64,000 nt of DNA from Pannonibacter indicus (GTDB lineage Bacteria > Pseudomonadota > Alphaproteobacteria > Rhizobiales > Stappiaceae). Position 1 is the stretch's first letter. Each line of letters opens with the position of its first letter. A program made the position numbers and the translations under genes. This document shows positions 8,971 to 17,466 of this stretch, piece by piece. Where the stretch lies: positions 62,001 through 126,000 of the forward strand of contig NZ_LIPT01000001.1 of NCBI RefSeq assembly GCF_001418225.1, read 5' to 3'. The notes under the pieces were generated by a model. It was given only the letters and a program-made list of their open reading frames with translations, did not search any database and was not told where the DNA came from.

Positions 8971-9034
8971 GAATCAATTCCCGCAGCTCTTGAATCAATC
9001 TCTTTAAGAGCTGAATCAGTTTCTCCGGAAGCTT
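8971..9034. repeat. GAATC repeat with 21-base period (copy 1)
   Basis: GAATC occurs at 8971, 8992 and 9013, exactly 21 bases apart, each as GAATCA followed by a T/C-rich stretch and an AGCTCTT/AAGAGCT/GAAGCTT-like end. An inverted pair GCTCTT/AAGAGC surrounds the second unit. The segment lies between the convergent fliP and the 1385-residue gene. A related block lies inside ycjX at 38739-38830. GAATC matches GANTC, the CcrM methylation site. Confidence 0.7.
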
Positions 9035-9096
9035 CAGCAGAGGATCAGGCCGCTGCGGTCCGTATGCGGCAGGAACCCCGGGCGCCGGATATGGTG

Positions 9097-12000
9097 TCAG
9101 CCATTGGCCGGCATGGCATTGGCCAGTGAGCTGCTGCCACTGTCCGCGGAAGGCGACATGTACTGGCGCCGGTATTCCTGCAGGAAGGTGTCGAGCGTAT
9201 CCGTTGCGGCAATGCCTCTGACCACCTCCAGGAACTCGACTCCCTGTGCCGCGATGGGCCGGGTGACCACCTCGAACGACGCAGCATGGGGACTGTCCGA
9301 CATCTTCTTCGCATATTTGGTGCGCAAGCGGTCCAGGCTGAGCTGGTCGCCGGCCAGCGAATAGCTGATCGCGGCCTTCAGGATGTCGTCCCGTTCGATC
9401 TGCTCCAGCGGAATATTGTCCGACCAGCGTGAGCCATACATGGCCTCCAGCTGCTCCCCCGCCTCACGCCAGCTCTGCGCTTTCCAGAACGTATCGGCGC
9501 GCAACCGGTCCACATCGGCCCCGCGCATGTTGCGCACCAGTTCCAGCGCCAGATCCGGACGGCCGCTCTCCGTCATGGCACGCGCCTCGATGATATTCCG
9601 CTGCCGCTCCAGGGACGAAGGCAGGTTTGCCTGACGGGTGCGGTTGAGCACCGCCAGGGCCCGCTCCGGCTTGCGGTCCATCAGATAGATGGCACCAAGG
9701 TCGGCCGCGATCTGTGCGCGGGCAGCCCCCTTCAGGCGGTTGTCCACCTGATGCTGCAACAGACCGGCAGCCTGATCGAGAAGATCCACTTCAACCAGCC
9801 GCTTGGCGAGCTTGCGCACCATCTCGTCCCCCTGACGCCCCACCGGCATCAGTTCGCGGAAATCATAGAACAGCGCAAGAGACTTCACGGCAGGCATTTC
9901 GTCCGCTTTGCCATGCAGGAAGAGGCTGGAAAAAAGTGCGGACATCTCCTCCTGCAGCAGGCGGGTGGTCTCCGCGTCCGGCTGAGCCTGAAGCGCAGAC
10001 TTCATCGCCTCGAACGCCTCGCGGTAATTGCCCTTTTCCGCCTGCAGCTGGGCGAGCAGCCGCAGCGTCTTCAGTTCCGTCTCGTCACCGCGCCAGGAGG
10101 CCGCAAGGCCGCCAAGCTCGTTGATCGCAGTGTCGATGTTGATCTCTCCGTCCCGGTAACGGATACGCAGCGCACGGTACTGGGCTTCGGCCGCGCGCGG
10201 ACGGTCAAAACTGCGGGCAACAAGATCAAAGGCGGTGAGCGCCTCCAGCGAACGGCCCGACGCATCGGCCACGCGGCCGCGCAGAAGGTCATAGCGGGTG
10301 GCCTGCTGCGGGGTGATGAGCGCCGGCTCGATCTCCGCAAGAATGGCATTGGCCATGCCGAAGTCATTCAGTTCCACCATGGCCTGTGCGGCAGCCAGAT
10401 TGAACTCGGCCTGAATATTGACGGGGTAGTTGCCAATGACGGAACGGCCGCGCGCCAGTGCTGCGCGGGCCGGGGCCCACTGGCCAAGCGCGACTTCAAC
10501 GATGGTCTGCCAGACGGCTGCGTCCGGATTGTTCTTGAGATCATGACGGCTCAGATGCGGCAGTGCCTCACGCGGCCGTCCGGCAAGCGTTTGGGCCGCG
10601 CCCATCATGAGATTGAACATCGGATCCTGCGCCAGGGCCGGCTCTTCCTCCAGAGCCAGTTTCATCAGGCCGAGCGATTCATGAGGAAACACATGCGCCA
10701 GATAGAACCGGGCCAGATCAAGCCTGGGACCCTGCCGGCGCCCTTCGGGCGCCGCCGCCATGGCCGCTTCCAGCTCACTGCGGCGGCGGATGAAATCCTC
10801 CGGCGCCGAGGTCGTCAGGTTGGAGAATTCGATGGAGGCAACACTGTCCGCAGCAACGAGCGAGGTGAAGGAACCGGACCCCTGCCGCAGGTGGCTGCTG
10901 GACAGGATCAGGCCATCGGTCTTCTCCAGGATGACGTCATCCCCCACCAGTTGCACGCGCACTCCATCCGACTTTGGCACGACCGCAACACCATGCGCGG
11001 AAGACAGCGCATCCAGATCGACAAAGCTCTGCGGCTTGAGCAGGCCCCGCGCAGGGCCAAAGCCGGTCACCGCATGAATTTCGTCCCCCACATCCGGATC
11101 GGTAAACCTGCGGACATAACGCGGGTTCTGGAATGACACCCGCAGTACCGATCCCCCGTCGATCCGCACCGTGCGCTCCAGCAGCAGCGGGCGCGAGGGT
11201 TCGACGATCATGTCGCCGATGACGAGATTCCAGGCGTTACCGTCGGCACCGAGGGTCGCCAGCGTGGCAGAACTGACGTTCACCCGGAGCACCGAGAAGT
11301 CACCGTAGCTCTGGATATCGACCTCGCTGGCGATATCTCCGAGAGCAGAACGCATGCCGCGCACGTCGATCGCCGAGCTGGTATCGAACACCATCCAGAC
11401 ACTGTTGTTGCGCCGGAACAGCGCCGTGGAGACCTGTTCCCGGAAAGGAAACACGACACGCACCGAGTTGCCGATCCGCCGGGCTTCGGCAGCAACGAAA
11501 TTAAGGGTTGCTTCCGCCGCATCGGGCGGCAGGCTTTCTGGCGAGCGGGCCGGTCCGCCAAAGATGCTCGGCGGCATGCTCTGCGCCTGCGTGCCCGCAG
11601 CATCGTTGCCGCCAGTTGCCCGCCAGGCTTCATTGCTTTGCGGCTGCGACACCCCCGTCACATCAATGACAGGCGGCAAATCCGCCGGCACAGGCTCCTG
11701 AACAGCAGGCGCGGCAGAGCGGCGTGCCGGCACGGGCACCGGATCAAGAGGCGCCACATCAATCAGCCGGTCACCAGCCTGCAGAGCAGGCCCCTCCGCA
11801 ACAGGAGTGGCTTGCGGAGCCTCGCCTTCAGGCTGTGCAGTCGCCGGTGCCGGTTCCTGGACCGGTGGAACGAACGCAACCGAAGCCACCGTCTCCGGCT
11901 CGCCGGCGAGGGGGGGAATGACCACAGGCGGATTCATCTGCGCAACATCCGTCACGGGGCCTTGCAAAGCCAGTTCCGTTGCGGAGACCGGCTTGGCCCG

Positions 12001-13254
12001 GGGCAGCGGAAAAGACGCTTCTCCGCTGCCGGGCTCAGCCAGAGCCACATCAACGGGAGCCTCAGCGGCTTCAAGGCCGGTTGCCGGGCTGCTCTGCGCA
12101 ACCGGCGTTTCAGGCACCACCCGCGGGCCGATGGCCCCCGGTCTCGGACGGCTCACGCCACCGCCCTCAACCCCGTCGAACACCGGGTCCCGGCCCGGCT
12201 GCGGCATGCCGGAGGCAGGGGCTCCATCAGGCGTGCGGGGGGTATAGTCGCGGTTCCCCGGCGCAATGATCATGCCGGATGCTCCGGAAGGCACTCCGGC
12301 CCCCATTGCGTCATTTATGGCAGCATTGGCCGGATCCACCGGCACCCTTGCTTCCGGCGGACTGATGTCGACCACATAGGTCTGCTCTTCGCGGAAAGCC
12401 CGGATGTCGACACCCGGCTCAAGACGCATCAGAAACTTGAGCTTGCCCTCATCAATGAAGGCTGTCGCATCAACGACACCACGCGGCAGGCGGGCGCGCA
12501 GGTCGCCAACATCCAGCTGAGCGGGATGATTGAAGGTGATGCGGACGATGTCGTCTTCCCGCACAAAGGCCGTATCAAACTGGATGGACCAGTCAAAGAC
12601 CAGACGCGTGAAGGTCGGGTGATCCCCGACATGGAGCGTGACCTTCGGCCCCTCCTGCGCCTTCAGACGCGCCTGTTCGAGGGCCCGGACCTGCCGCATG
12701 GCCTCCTCGGCGCGCCGCGCCAGTTCACGCACCACCTCATCCGGCAGGCCGGGCGGCAGGCCTTGCCAGTTGGAAGGCAGAATATCGATGAACAGCTTCT
12801 CGCCCGCTTCAAGCGTGTTGATGCGGAATCTGTCTTTCAGGGCAAAGCGGATGGCGCTGCCATCCGGGTCACGGCGGGCGATGGCCACGTAGTTCCCCAG
12901 TTGCAGCGGGACATCATCCACGTTGATCTGAATCGGCGCCTCAAAGGCAACACGCAGCACATTGTTTGTGACGGCGGCATCATAATGCGGCAGCAGTGTC
13001 CTGTCCTTGAAGGTCAGGATCATCCGGCCGTAGCCCTCTTCGGCCCGCGCTTCCATGTCCACGGGCTCAGCCGTCTGGGCATGGGCCGGGGTCAAAGGCA
13101 TCAGCGGCAAGGACACGGCAAACAGAACAGCAAGGCTGCGGCACGAAACAGCCGCTCCCGGAATATACCGGAACACTGCGTGGACCCTGGCCGAGGCCCA
13201 CTGGCGTGCATGCCTCACAACATTCAACAAGGTCAGGGTTATCCTCTGGAACAA
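9097..13254 (-). CDS. Large periplasmic AMIN-like and TPR-repeat protein in the flagellar cluster
   Basis: A 1385-residue secreted or envelope protein of unknown role. The N-terminus has a signal-like hydrophobic stretch ending at AHAQ (about residue 60). Then come two beta-rich modules resembling AMIN domains (about 65-160 and 200-295), a Pro/Ala-rich linker (about 305-590), a third similar module near 600-700 with RIGNSVRVVFPFREQ, and a helical second half (about 830-1345) that reads as degenerate TPR repeats. AMIN domains bind peptidoglycan in known families, so a link between flagellar motor and cell wall is plausible but inferred. It follows the MotE-like gene by 71 bases on the same strand. 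The true start may lie downstream of 13254. Confidence 0.75.
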   Translation of the reverse strand: MFQRITLTLLNVVRHARQWASARVHAVFRYIPGAAVSCRSLAVLFAVSLPLMPLTPAHAQTAEPVDMEARAEEGYGRMILTFKDRTLLPHYDAAVTNNVLRVAFEAPIQINVDDVPLQLGNYVAIARRDPDGSAIRFALKDRFRINTLEAGEKLFIDILPSNWQGLPPGLPDEVVRELARRAEEAMRQVRALEQARLKAQEGPKVTLHVGDHPTFTRLVFDWSIQFDTAFVREDDIVRITFNHPAQLDVGDLRARLPRGVVDATAFIDEGKLKFLMRLEPGVDIRAFREEQTYVVDISPPEARVPVDPANAAINDAMGAGVPSGASGMIIAPGNRDYTPRTPDGAPASGMPQPGRDPVFDGVEGGGVSRPRPGAIGPRVVPETPVAQSSPATGLEAAEAPVDVALAEPGSGEASFPLPRAKPVSATELALQGPVTDVAQMNPPVVIPPLAGEPETVASVAFVPPVQEPAPATAQPEGEAPQATPVAEGPALQAGDRLIDVAPLDPVPVPARRSAAPAVQEPVPADLPPVIDVTGVSQPQSNEAWRATGGNDAAGTQAQSMPPSIFGGPARSPESLPPDAAEATLNFVAAEARRIGNSVRVVFPFREQVSTALFRRNNSVWMVFDTSSAIDVRGMRSALGDIASEVDIQSYGDFSVLRVNVSSATLATLGADGNAWNLVIGDMIVEPSRPLLLERTVRIDGGSVLRVSFQNPRYVRRFTDPDVGDEIHAVTGFGPARGLLKPQSFVDLDALSSAHGVAVVPKSDGVRVQLVGDDVILEKTDGLILSSSHLRQGSGSFTSLVAADSVASIEFSNLTTSAPEDFIRRRSELEAAMAAAPEGRRQGPRLDLARFYLAHVFPHESLGLMKLALEEEPALAQDPMFNLMMGAAQTLAGRPREALPHLSRHDLKNNPDAAVWQTIVEVALGQWAPARAALARGRSVIGNYPVNIQAEFNLAAAQAMVELNDFGMANAILAEIEPALITPQQATRYDLLRGRVADASGRSLEALTAFDLVARSFDRPRAAEAQYRALRIRYRDGEINIDTAINELGGLAASWRGDETELKTLRLLAQLQAEKGNYREAFEAMKSALQAQPDAETTRLLQEEMSALFSSLFLHGKADEMPAVKSLALFYDFRELMPVGRQGDEMVRKLAKRLVEVDLLDQAAGLLQHQVDNRLKGAARAQIAADLGAIYLMDRKPERALAVLNRTRQANLPSSLERQRNIIEARAMTESGRPDLALELVRNMRGADVDRLRADTFWKAQSWREAGEQLEAMYGSRWSDNIPLEQIERDDILKAAISYSLAGDQLSLDRLRTKYAKKMSDSPHAASFEVVTRPIAAQGVEFLEVVRGIAATDTLDTFLQEYRRQYMSPSADSGSSSLANAMPANG

Positions 13255-13325
13255 GCTCCGAAGTGACTCTAGGGGACCGGCCTTAACACCCTGTTACGCC
13301 GCACCGCAAAACTCGGCGCTTTCCG

Positions 13326-14024
13326 TCAGTTTGAGCCGATTTTCGGAAGTGCAGCCGGGGCCTGGATGGAAGCCCCCTGAAGCTGGTTCGCATCGCCGCT
13401 GGCGATCGCCACGGTCAGCTTTTCAGCCGCCTCGGGCGACATGCGCGCCAGAATGTCAGCCATCTTGCGCGGCTTCATCTGGCGCACGACCTTCAGCAGG
13501 ATATCAAGTTCAAGCCGGTCGAAGATGCGGGCTGCGTCCTTGGGCTTCATGTTTTCATACATGATCACCAGCGCTGCAATCTCGCCCTCTTCCTGCCGCT
13601 TCTTCTCTTCGACACCCTGCTGGATCTGCTGCTCGAGCGACTTGAGTTCGTCAACCCGCTGCTGCAGCCGCTCTTCGGTCGCCTGCAGCAGTTTCTCCCG
13701 CAGATCAAGCTGCCCTTCCTGATCCTGCAAGGCCCTGCGCCGCTCGCCAAGGCTCTCCAGAACGGCACGTTCCGCACTTGACCCTCCAAGCTCCAGGGTG
13801 TCAGGCACGGCAGGAACCTCCGGAAGCGTCTCACCAGTCGCAGGCGTTCCGGCAGACGGCGCTTCCTGCGGCTGCGCAGCCTGCTGCGGCGCGGGCTGGG
13901 CCTGCGCTCTTGCTTCCATGACCGGGCCCACGGCCGTGTGCCCACCGAGCACAAGGCCGAGCAGCTTCAGCGCCAGAAGGGCGCTGGCAGCTATGCCGAC
14001 AACTGGAAGCAGGCGAAGGTTCAA
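13326..14024 (-). CDS. MotE-like flagellar protein with MgtE N-terminal-type domain
   Basis: A 232-residue protein with an N-terminal hydrophobic anchor or signal (about residues 7-27), a Pro/Ala-rich linker, a charged coiled coil (about 85-150), and a C-terminal domain IALVIMYENMKPKDAARIF-like that resembles MgtE N-terminal and FliG middle repeats. In rhizobia, MotE is a periplasmic chaperone for the motor protein MotC, which is the closest role I can suggest. It overlaps the upstream DUF6468 gene by four bases and precedes the AMIN/TPR gene, so all three probably form one unit with fliL-fliM. Confidence 0.78.
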   Translation of the reverse strand: MNLRLLPVVGIAASALLALKLLGLVLGGHTAVGPVMEARAQAQPAPQQAAQPQEAPSAGTPATGETLPEVPAVPDTLELGGSSAERAVLESLGERRRALQDQEGQLDLREKLLQATEERLQQRVDELKSLEQQIQQGVEEKKRQEEGEIAALVIMYENMKPKDAARIFDRLELDILLKVVRQMKPRKMADILARMSPEAAEKLTVAIASGDANQLQGASIQAPAALPKIGSN

Positions 14025-14698
14025 GCAGCGGCCTCCCCTGACTTCTTGCGGAAGCGTTCAAGACGGGCGGTTGCTTCGGCCGCCGCAGCACGGATGTCCC
14101 GCGCGCTCACTGAAGGAGACGGAGCCGGTGCGGCAGGCGCGGGAGCGGACGGACGGTAGGCGCCGGCATAGGGCGCTGCCGGAGGTGCCGGGCGCGGTGC
14201 TGGCTGCGGCGCGACATAGCCCTGAGGCGCCTGCTGGTAGGCAGGGGCAGCCGTCTGCTGGGCAGCTGCAAGGCGGCGGGCATCGGCTTCAGCCTGGGCC
14301 TGAGCTTGCGCGCGCTGACGGGCCTCTTCCTCGGCAGCGCGGCGGGCATCCTCCGCCATATGCGCGGTGCGGGCGGCTTCGGCAATCTGGCTGATGCGCG
14401 TCAGGACTGCTTCACCCTCACCCAGCTGTCCGGCCAGAACCTTGGACAGATGCTCGGCCTGCGTCAAGCGGGTTCCAAGTGTCTTGTCCGCGTCATTTGC
14501 CGTGGCTTTCAGGCCCAGAATGGCACGCTCGGCAATTTCGGTGGCGGTGATCAGCTCCGAGATCGTCGCGCGCAGCGTCTCTTCATCGGCACGCAGACGC
14601 TGCAGCCGGCGGTTCAGGACCCAGCAATAGCCGATGGTGACCAGCAGAAGGACAGCCACCAGAGCCTCGATCAACATTCCAAGCGGCAGGGACGTCAT
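14021..14698 (-). CDS. DUF6468-type membrane protein of the flagellar cluster
   Basis: A 225-residue protein with one N-terminal membrane helix (about residues 7-28), a coiled-coil domain (about 30-140, LNRRLQRLRADEETLRATIS then AILGLKATANDADKTLGTRL), and an Ala/Pro-rich tail ending in a short basic helix TARLERFRKKSG. The N-terminal block resembles the DUF6468 family found beside fliM in alphaproteobacteria. Function is unknown. It overlaps fliM by four bases on one side and the MotE-like gene by four on the other, which argues for coordinated production with the switch. Confidence 0.8.
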   Translation of the reverse strand: MTSLPLGMLIEALVAVLLLVTIGYCWVLNRRLQRLRADEETLRATISELITATEIAERAILGLKATANDADKTLGTRLTQAEHLSKVLAGQLGEGEAVLTRISQIAEAARTAHMAEDARRAAEEEARQRAQAQAQAEADARRLAAAQQTAAPAYQQAPQGYVAPQPAPRPAPPAAPYAGAYRPSAPAPAAPAPSPSVSARDIRAAAAEATARLERFRKKSGEAAA

Positions 14699-15921
14699 GA
14701 CGTTTCCATTTCCTTCTGCATGGCCCGTTCAAATGCGGCCAGAGTCATCTTCGGCTTGCGCAATCCGCGGGTGACACGAATCGCGATCGAATCCTCGACC
14801 TTGCCGAGTGTACCCTCACTGAGCTCCACGTTGCCGCACTTGATTGTCACCGGATCATCAGGTTCCACGTCAAAAATCAGTGTCTGGCCCACGTCGAGGC
14901 TCAGGACGCGGCTGAGCGGCAGGAAGGTTTCGTAAAGGACCGCATCCACTTCCACCATGGCAGCGTAAATCTCGCTCGCAAGATGCCCTTCCCAGATCGG
15001 ATCACGGCCGAATTTTTCGCCCATGAACATCTGCAGCAGCAGGTCACGGATGGGCTCCAGCGTGGCATAGGGCATCATGATCTCGATGGTGCCGCCACGG
15101 TCCTCCATGTCGATGCGCAACTCGACAAGGATGGCCGCGTTGGCCGGGCGCGAGATCGCCGCAAAACGCGGGTTGGTCTCCATGCGCTCCAGGCTGAAAT
15201 GCACCGGGGAAAGCGGCGCAAAAGCCTGCTCCGCATCCGCCAGGATGATTTCCAGCATGCGCCGGACAAGGTTGGTCTCGATGGTGGTATAGGGCCGGCC
15301 TTCGACGCGGATACCCGTCGTGCCGCGCCCGCCGCCCAAGAGCACATCGATGATCGAGTAGATCAGGCTCGATTCCACCGTGACAAGTCCGAAACCGTCC
15401 CATTCCTCGGCCTTGAACACGCCCAGAATGGCGGGCAGGGGAATGGAGTTCAGGTAGTCACCGAAGCGAACGGAGCTGATCGAATCCAGGGACACTTCCA
15501 CGTTGTCGGACGTGAAATTGCGCAAGGATGTCGTGGTCAGGCGGACAAGCCGGTCGAACACGATTTCCAGCATCGGCAGGCGTTCATAGGACACCATGGC
15601 CGAGTTGATCAGCGCACGGATACCGCTCTGATCGCGCGAGATCGTGTCCTCGATATTGAAACCGAGAAGGTTGTCGATTTCTTCCTGGTTCAGAACGCGG
15701 TCTGCGCCGCGCGAGGCATTCTCAAGCTCCGGCTCGCTGTCATCGATCATCGCCGCCCATTGGGCCGCCATGTCGTCCGCGTTGCCGACGCCCTGCTCTT
15801 CCAGCGCCGCTCCCCAAGCAGCGGCCAGATCATCGTCGTCGTCGCCGGCCCCCTGCTCGGCGAGCGCGGCCCCCCAGGCATCAGCCAGGTCGGCATCACT
15901 CAGATCGTCGTCGTCAGCCAT
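14695..15921 (-). CDS. fliM: Flagellar motor switch protein FliM with repeated N-terminal extension
   Basis: C-ring switch protein that receives CheY-P and controls rotation. The 408-residue product has the FliM core from about residue 78 (NQEEIDNLLGF) through SYERLPMLEIVFDRLVRLTT and the middle domain, to the C-terminal SpoA-like domain (VSLDVGQTLIFDVEP near 335-350, GKVEDSIAIRVT near 380). Unusual is the acidic N-terminus with two near-identical modules (DLADAWGAALAEQG and DLAAAWGAALEEQG) and a third, degenerate one (DMAAQWAAMIDD) before the usual EIDNLL motif. It is 9 bases downstream of fliL and overlaps the DUF6468 gene. Confidence 0.95.
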   Translation of the reverse strand: MADDDDLSDADLADAWGAALAEQGAGDDDDDLAAAWGAALEEQGVGNADDMAAQWAAMIDDSEPELENASRGADRVLNQEEIDNLLGFNIEDTISRDQSGIRALINSAMVSYERLPMLEIVFDRLVRLTTTSLRNFTSDNVEVSLDSISSVRFGDYLNSIPLPAILGVFKAEEWDGFGLVTVESSLIYSIIDVLLGGGRGTTGIRVEGRPYTTIETNLVRRMLEIILADAEQAFAPLSPVHFSLERMETNPRFAAISRPANAAILVELRIDMEDRGGTIEIMMPYATLEPIRDLLLQMFMGEKFGRDPIWEGHLASEIYAAMVEVDAVLYETFLPLSRVLSLDVGQTLIFDVEPDDPVTIKCGNVELSEGTLGKVEDSIAIRVTRGLRKPKMTLAAFERAMQKEMETS

Positions 15922-15930
15922 GTATCACCG

Positions 15931-16428
15931 TCACTGAATCAGGATTTCCTTGAACAGCACTCCATCAACCCTTGCAGGATGAACCGCCAGATTGATGCGC
16001 CGGAGCAGCTCTTCCTTGAGCCTGAACAAACCGGCTGACCCTTCGAGGTCAGCGGGACGCAACTCACGCAGGTAAATCTGGAACGCATCCAGAATACGCG
16101 GCAGATAGGGAGTGATCCGGTCCACCATTGCCTGATCTGACACCTCGAGCGCAATGCGCACCCTGAGGTAGGTCGCCCGCCCTTCGGTGGACAGATTCAC
16201 GGTCATTTCCGGCAGGTCGTAAAAGACAACCGGCTTCTGCTGCACGACGGGCGGAGCCGTTGGGTCTACCGGTTCTCCGCCCCCTGACAGGAACAGGAAC
16301 CAGACCACCCCGCCAATGACGAGCAGTGCAGCAAGCCCGGCCGCTCCGAAGATGATCAGCTTCTTCTTGCCGCCCTTTTTCGCACCGCCTTCTTCGCCGT
16401 TTTCGGCGTCGGTATCCGTATCGGCCAT
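15931..16428 (-). CDS. fliL: Flagellar basal body-associated protein FliL
   Basis: Single-pass inner-membrane protein around the stator that supports motor torque. The 165-residue product has a short acidic/Lys-rich cytoplasmic head, one membrane helix (about residues 24-45, LIIFGAAGLAALLVIGGVVW), and a periplasmic FliL domain (about 65-165) with VVFYDLPEMTVNLSTEGR and the C-terminal DGVLFKEILIQ. The ATG at 16428 gives the family-like start MADTDTDAENG; an in-frame ATG eight codons upstream (16452) is possible. It is first in the leftward fliL-fliM unit. Confidence 0.93.
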   Translation of the reverse strand: MADTDTDAENGEEGGAKKGGKKKLIIFGAAGLAALLVIGGVVWFLFLSGGGEPVDPTAPPVVQQKPVVFYDLPEMTVNLSTEGRATYLRVRIALEVSDQAMVDRITPYLPRILDAFQIYLRELRPADLEGSAGLFRLKEELLRRINLAVHPARVDGVLFKEILIQ

Positions 16429-16481
16429 TGCCGCCCCGCCAGCTTGCCGCACATGCCTGCGCGTGAATAGTTTCTAAAGGG

Positions 16482-16514
16482 TTAATCGTTAACGAGTGGT
16501 TACCAACTCCTTAA
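16482..16514. promoter_or_regulatory. CtrA-type binding array between fliL and flgF
   Basis: TTAA occurs at 16482 and 16489, TTAC at 16500 and TTAAC at 16511. The last three half-sites stand exactly 11 bases apart, giving TTAA-N7-TTAC-N7-TTAAC, close to overlapping CtrA sites and very like the array before flgB. It lies 61-86 bases upstream of fliL and about 190 bases upstream of flgF. The leftward fliL-fliM operon is the more likely target. Confidence 0.68.
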
Positions 16515-16621
16515 CCCATCACCCGGCAACTGTTGCCCACTGGTTCATTTTTTCCTCACCTATTTGCACCCTGCCCCGCGACGGAAAGAAAAATAACCAA
16601 TTATTTCAACAAGATAAAAAC

Positions 16622-16637
16622 TGGCACGGTCCCTGCT
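16622..16637 (+). promoter_or_regulatory. Sigma54-type promoter of flgF
   Basis: TGGCACGGTCCCTGCT matches the sigma54 consensus TGGCACG-N4-TTGCW at all key places except one T. The invariant GG (-24) and GC (-12) are correctly spaced. The predicted transcription start is near 16648, about 58 bases before the flgF ATG. In Caulobacter, FlbD-activated sigma54 drives such rod genes. Confidence 0.8.
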
Positions 16638-16705
16638 ACAAGGGTGGTGGCACGCTGACCTGGGGAGGCTGGCGTGCCCTCGGGGAGCAAAAAGGAATCG
16701 TTAAC

Positions 16706-17446
16706 ATGGAGAATGCGCAGCTCATTAACCTGTCCCGGCAGGTTGCCTTGCGCAGGCAGCTGGATGTGACCGCCAACAATCTGGCGAACATGACCACGTC
16801 TGGCTACAAGGCCAAGCACATGAAATTCGAGGAATATCTGATGCCGGTGGCGCAGGCGACGGCCTTCAACCGCGGCGACAGAACCCTCTCCTACGTGCAG
16901 GACGCCAGGACCTTCACGGATTTTCAGGCCGGTGGAATCATCATGACCGGCAATCCGCTCGATCTGGCCGTCGATGGCGACGGCTGGTTTGCGGTACAGA
17001 TGGAAGACGGCAGCGAAGCCTACACGCGCAACGGATCGTTTCATCTCGACAGCACCGGCCAGCTGGTCACGCCGGATGGCCGCCCGGTCCTGACAGAAGG
17101 CGGCCCGATCACCTTCACCACGCAGGACGGGCAGATCGACATTGCCGCTGACGGGACGATTTCCTCGGAGCTCGGCGTGCGCGGGCGCATCCGTCTTGTC
17201 GCCTTCCAGGAACCGCGTGACGCCGTTTCCATCGGCAACAACCTGATGACCTACACGAATCCGCAGCCCGTCGCCCGCACACGGGTGATCCAGGGCGCCG
17301 TCGAGCAATCGAACGTCCATGGCATCACGGCAGTGACAGAGCTGATCGAAATCACCCGCAAGTACGAGAGCGTGACCAAGCTGATGAAGGACACCTATGA
17401 CCTGTCCCGCTCAGCGGTTGAGCGCCTCGGCAAGTCGCAGGCCTGA
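16706..17446 (+). CDS. flgF: Flagellar proximal rod protein FlgF
   Basis: Rod protein exported before FlgG. The 246-residue product begins MENAQLINLSRQVALRRQLD, has the rod motif VTANNLANMTTSGYKA at about residues 20-35, the mid-domain block GNPLDLAVDGDGWFAVQ, and the C-terminal YESVTKLMKDTYDLSRSAVE. The frame stays open upstream to 16496, but the ATG at 16706 matches the family and has AAGGA nine bases before it. It is followed by flgG after 20 bases. Confidence 0.95.
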   Translation: MENAQLINLSRQVALRRQLDVTANNLANMTTSGYKAKHMKFEEYLMPVAQATAFNRGDRTLSYVQDARTFTDFQAGGIIMTGNPLDLAVDGDGWFAVQMEDGSEAYTRNGSFHLDSTGQLVTPDGRPVLTEGGPITFTTQDGQIDIAADGTISSELGVRGRIRLVAFQEPRDAVSIGNNLMTYTNPQPVARTRVIQGAVEQSNVHGITAVTELIEITRKYESVTKLMKDTYDLSRSAVERLGKSQA

Positions 17447-17466
17447 GACGGACAGGAGAGACCACC

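Noticed and set aside
11638-13266. A 542-codon plus-strand frame inside the AMIN/TPR gene
   Set aside because: It is antisense to a protein with signal peptide and domain pattern and shows no motif of its own.
16651-16668. A second sigma54-like sequence (GGTGGCACGCTGACCTGG) before flgF
   Set aside because: The -24 part fits, but the -12 GC is missing at the required distance.
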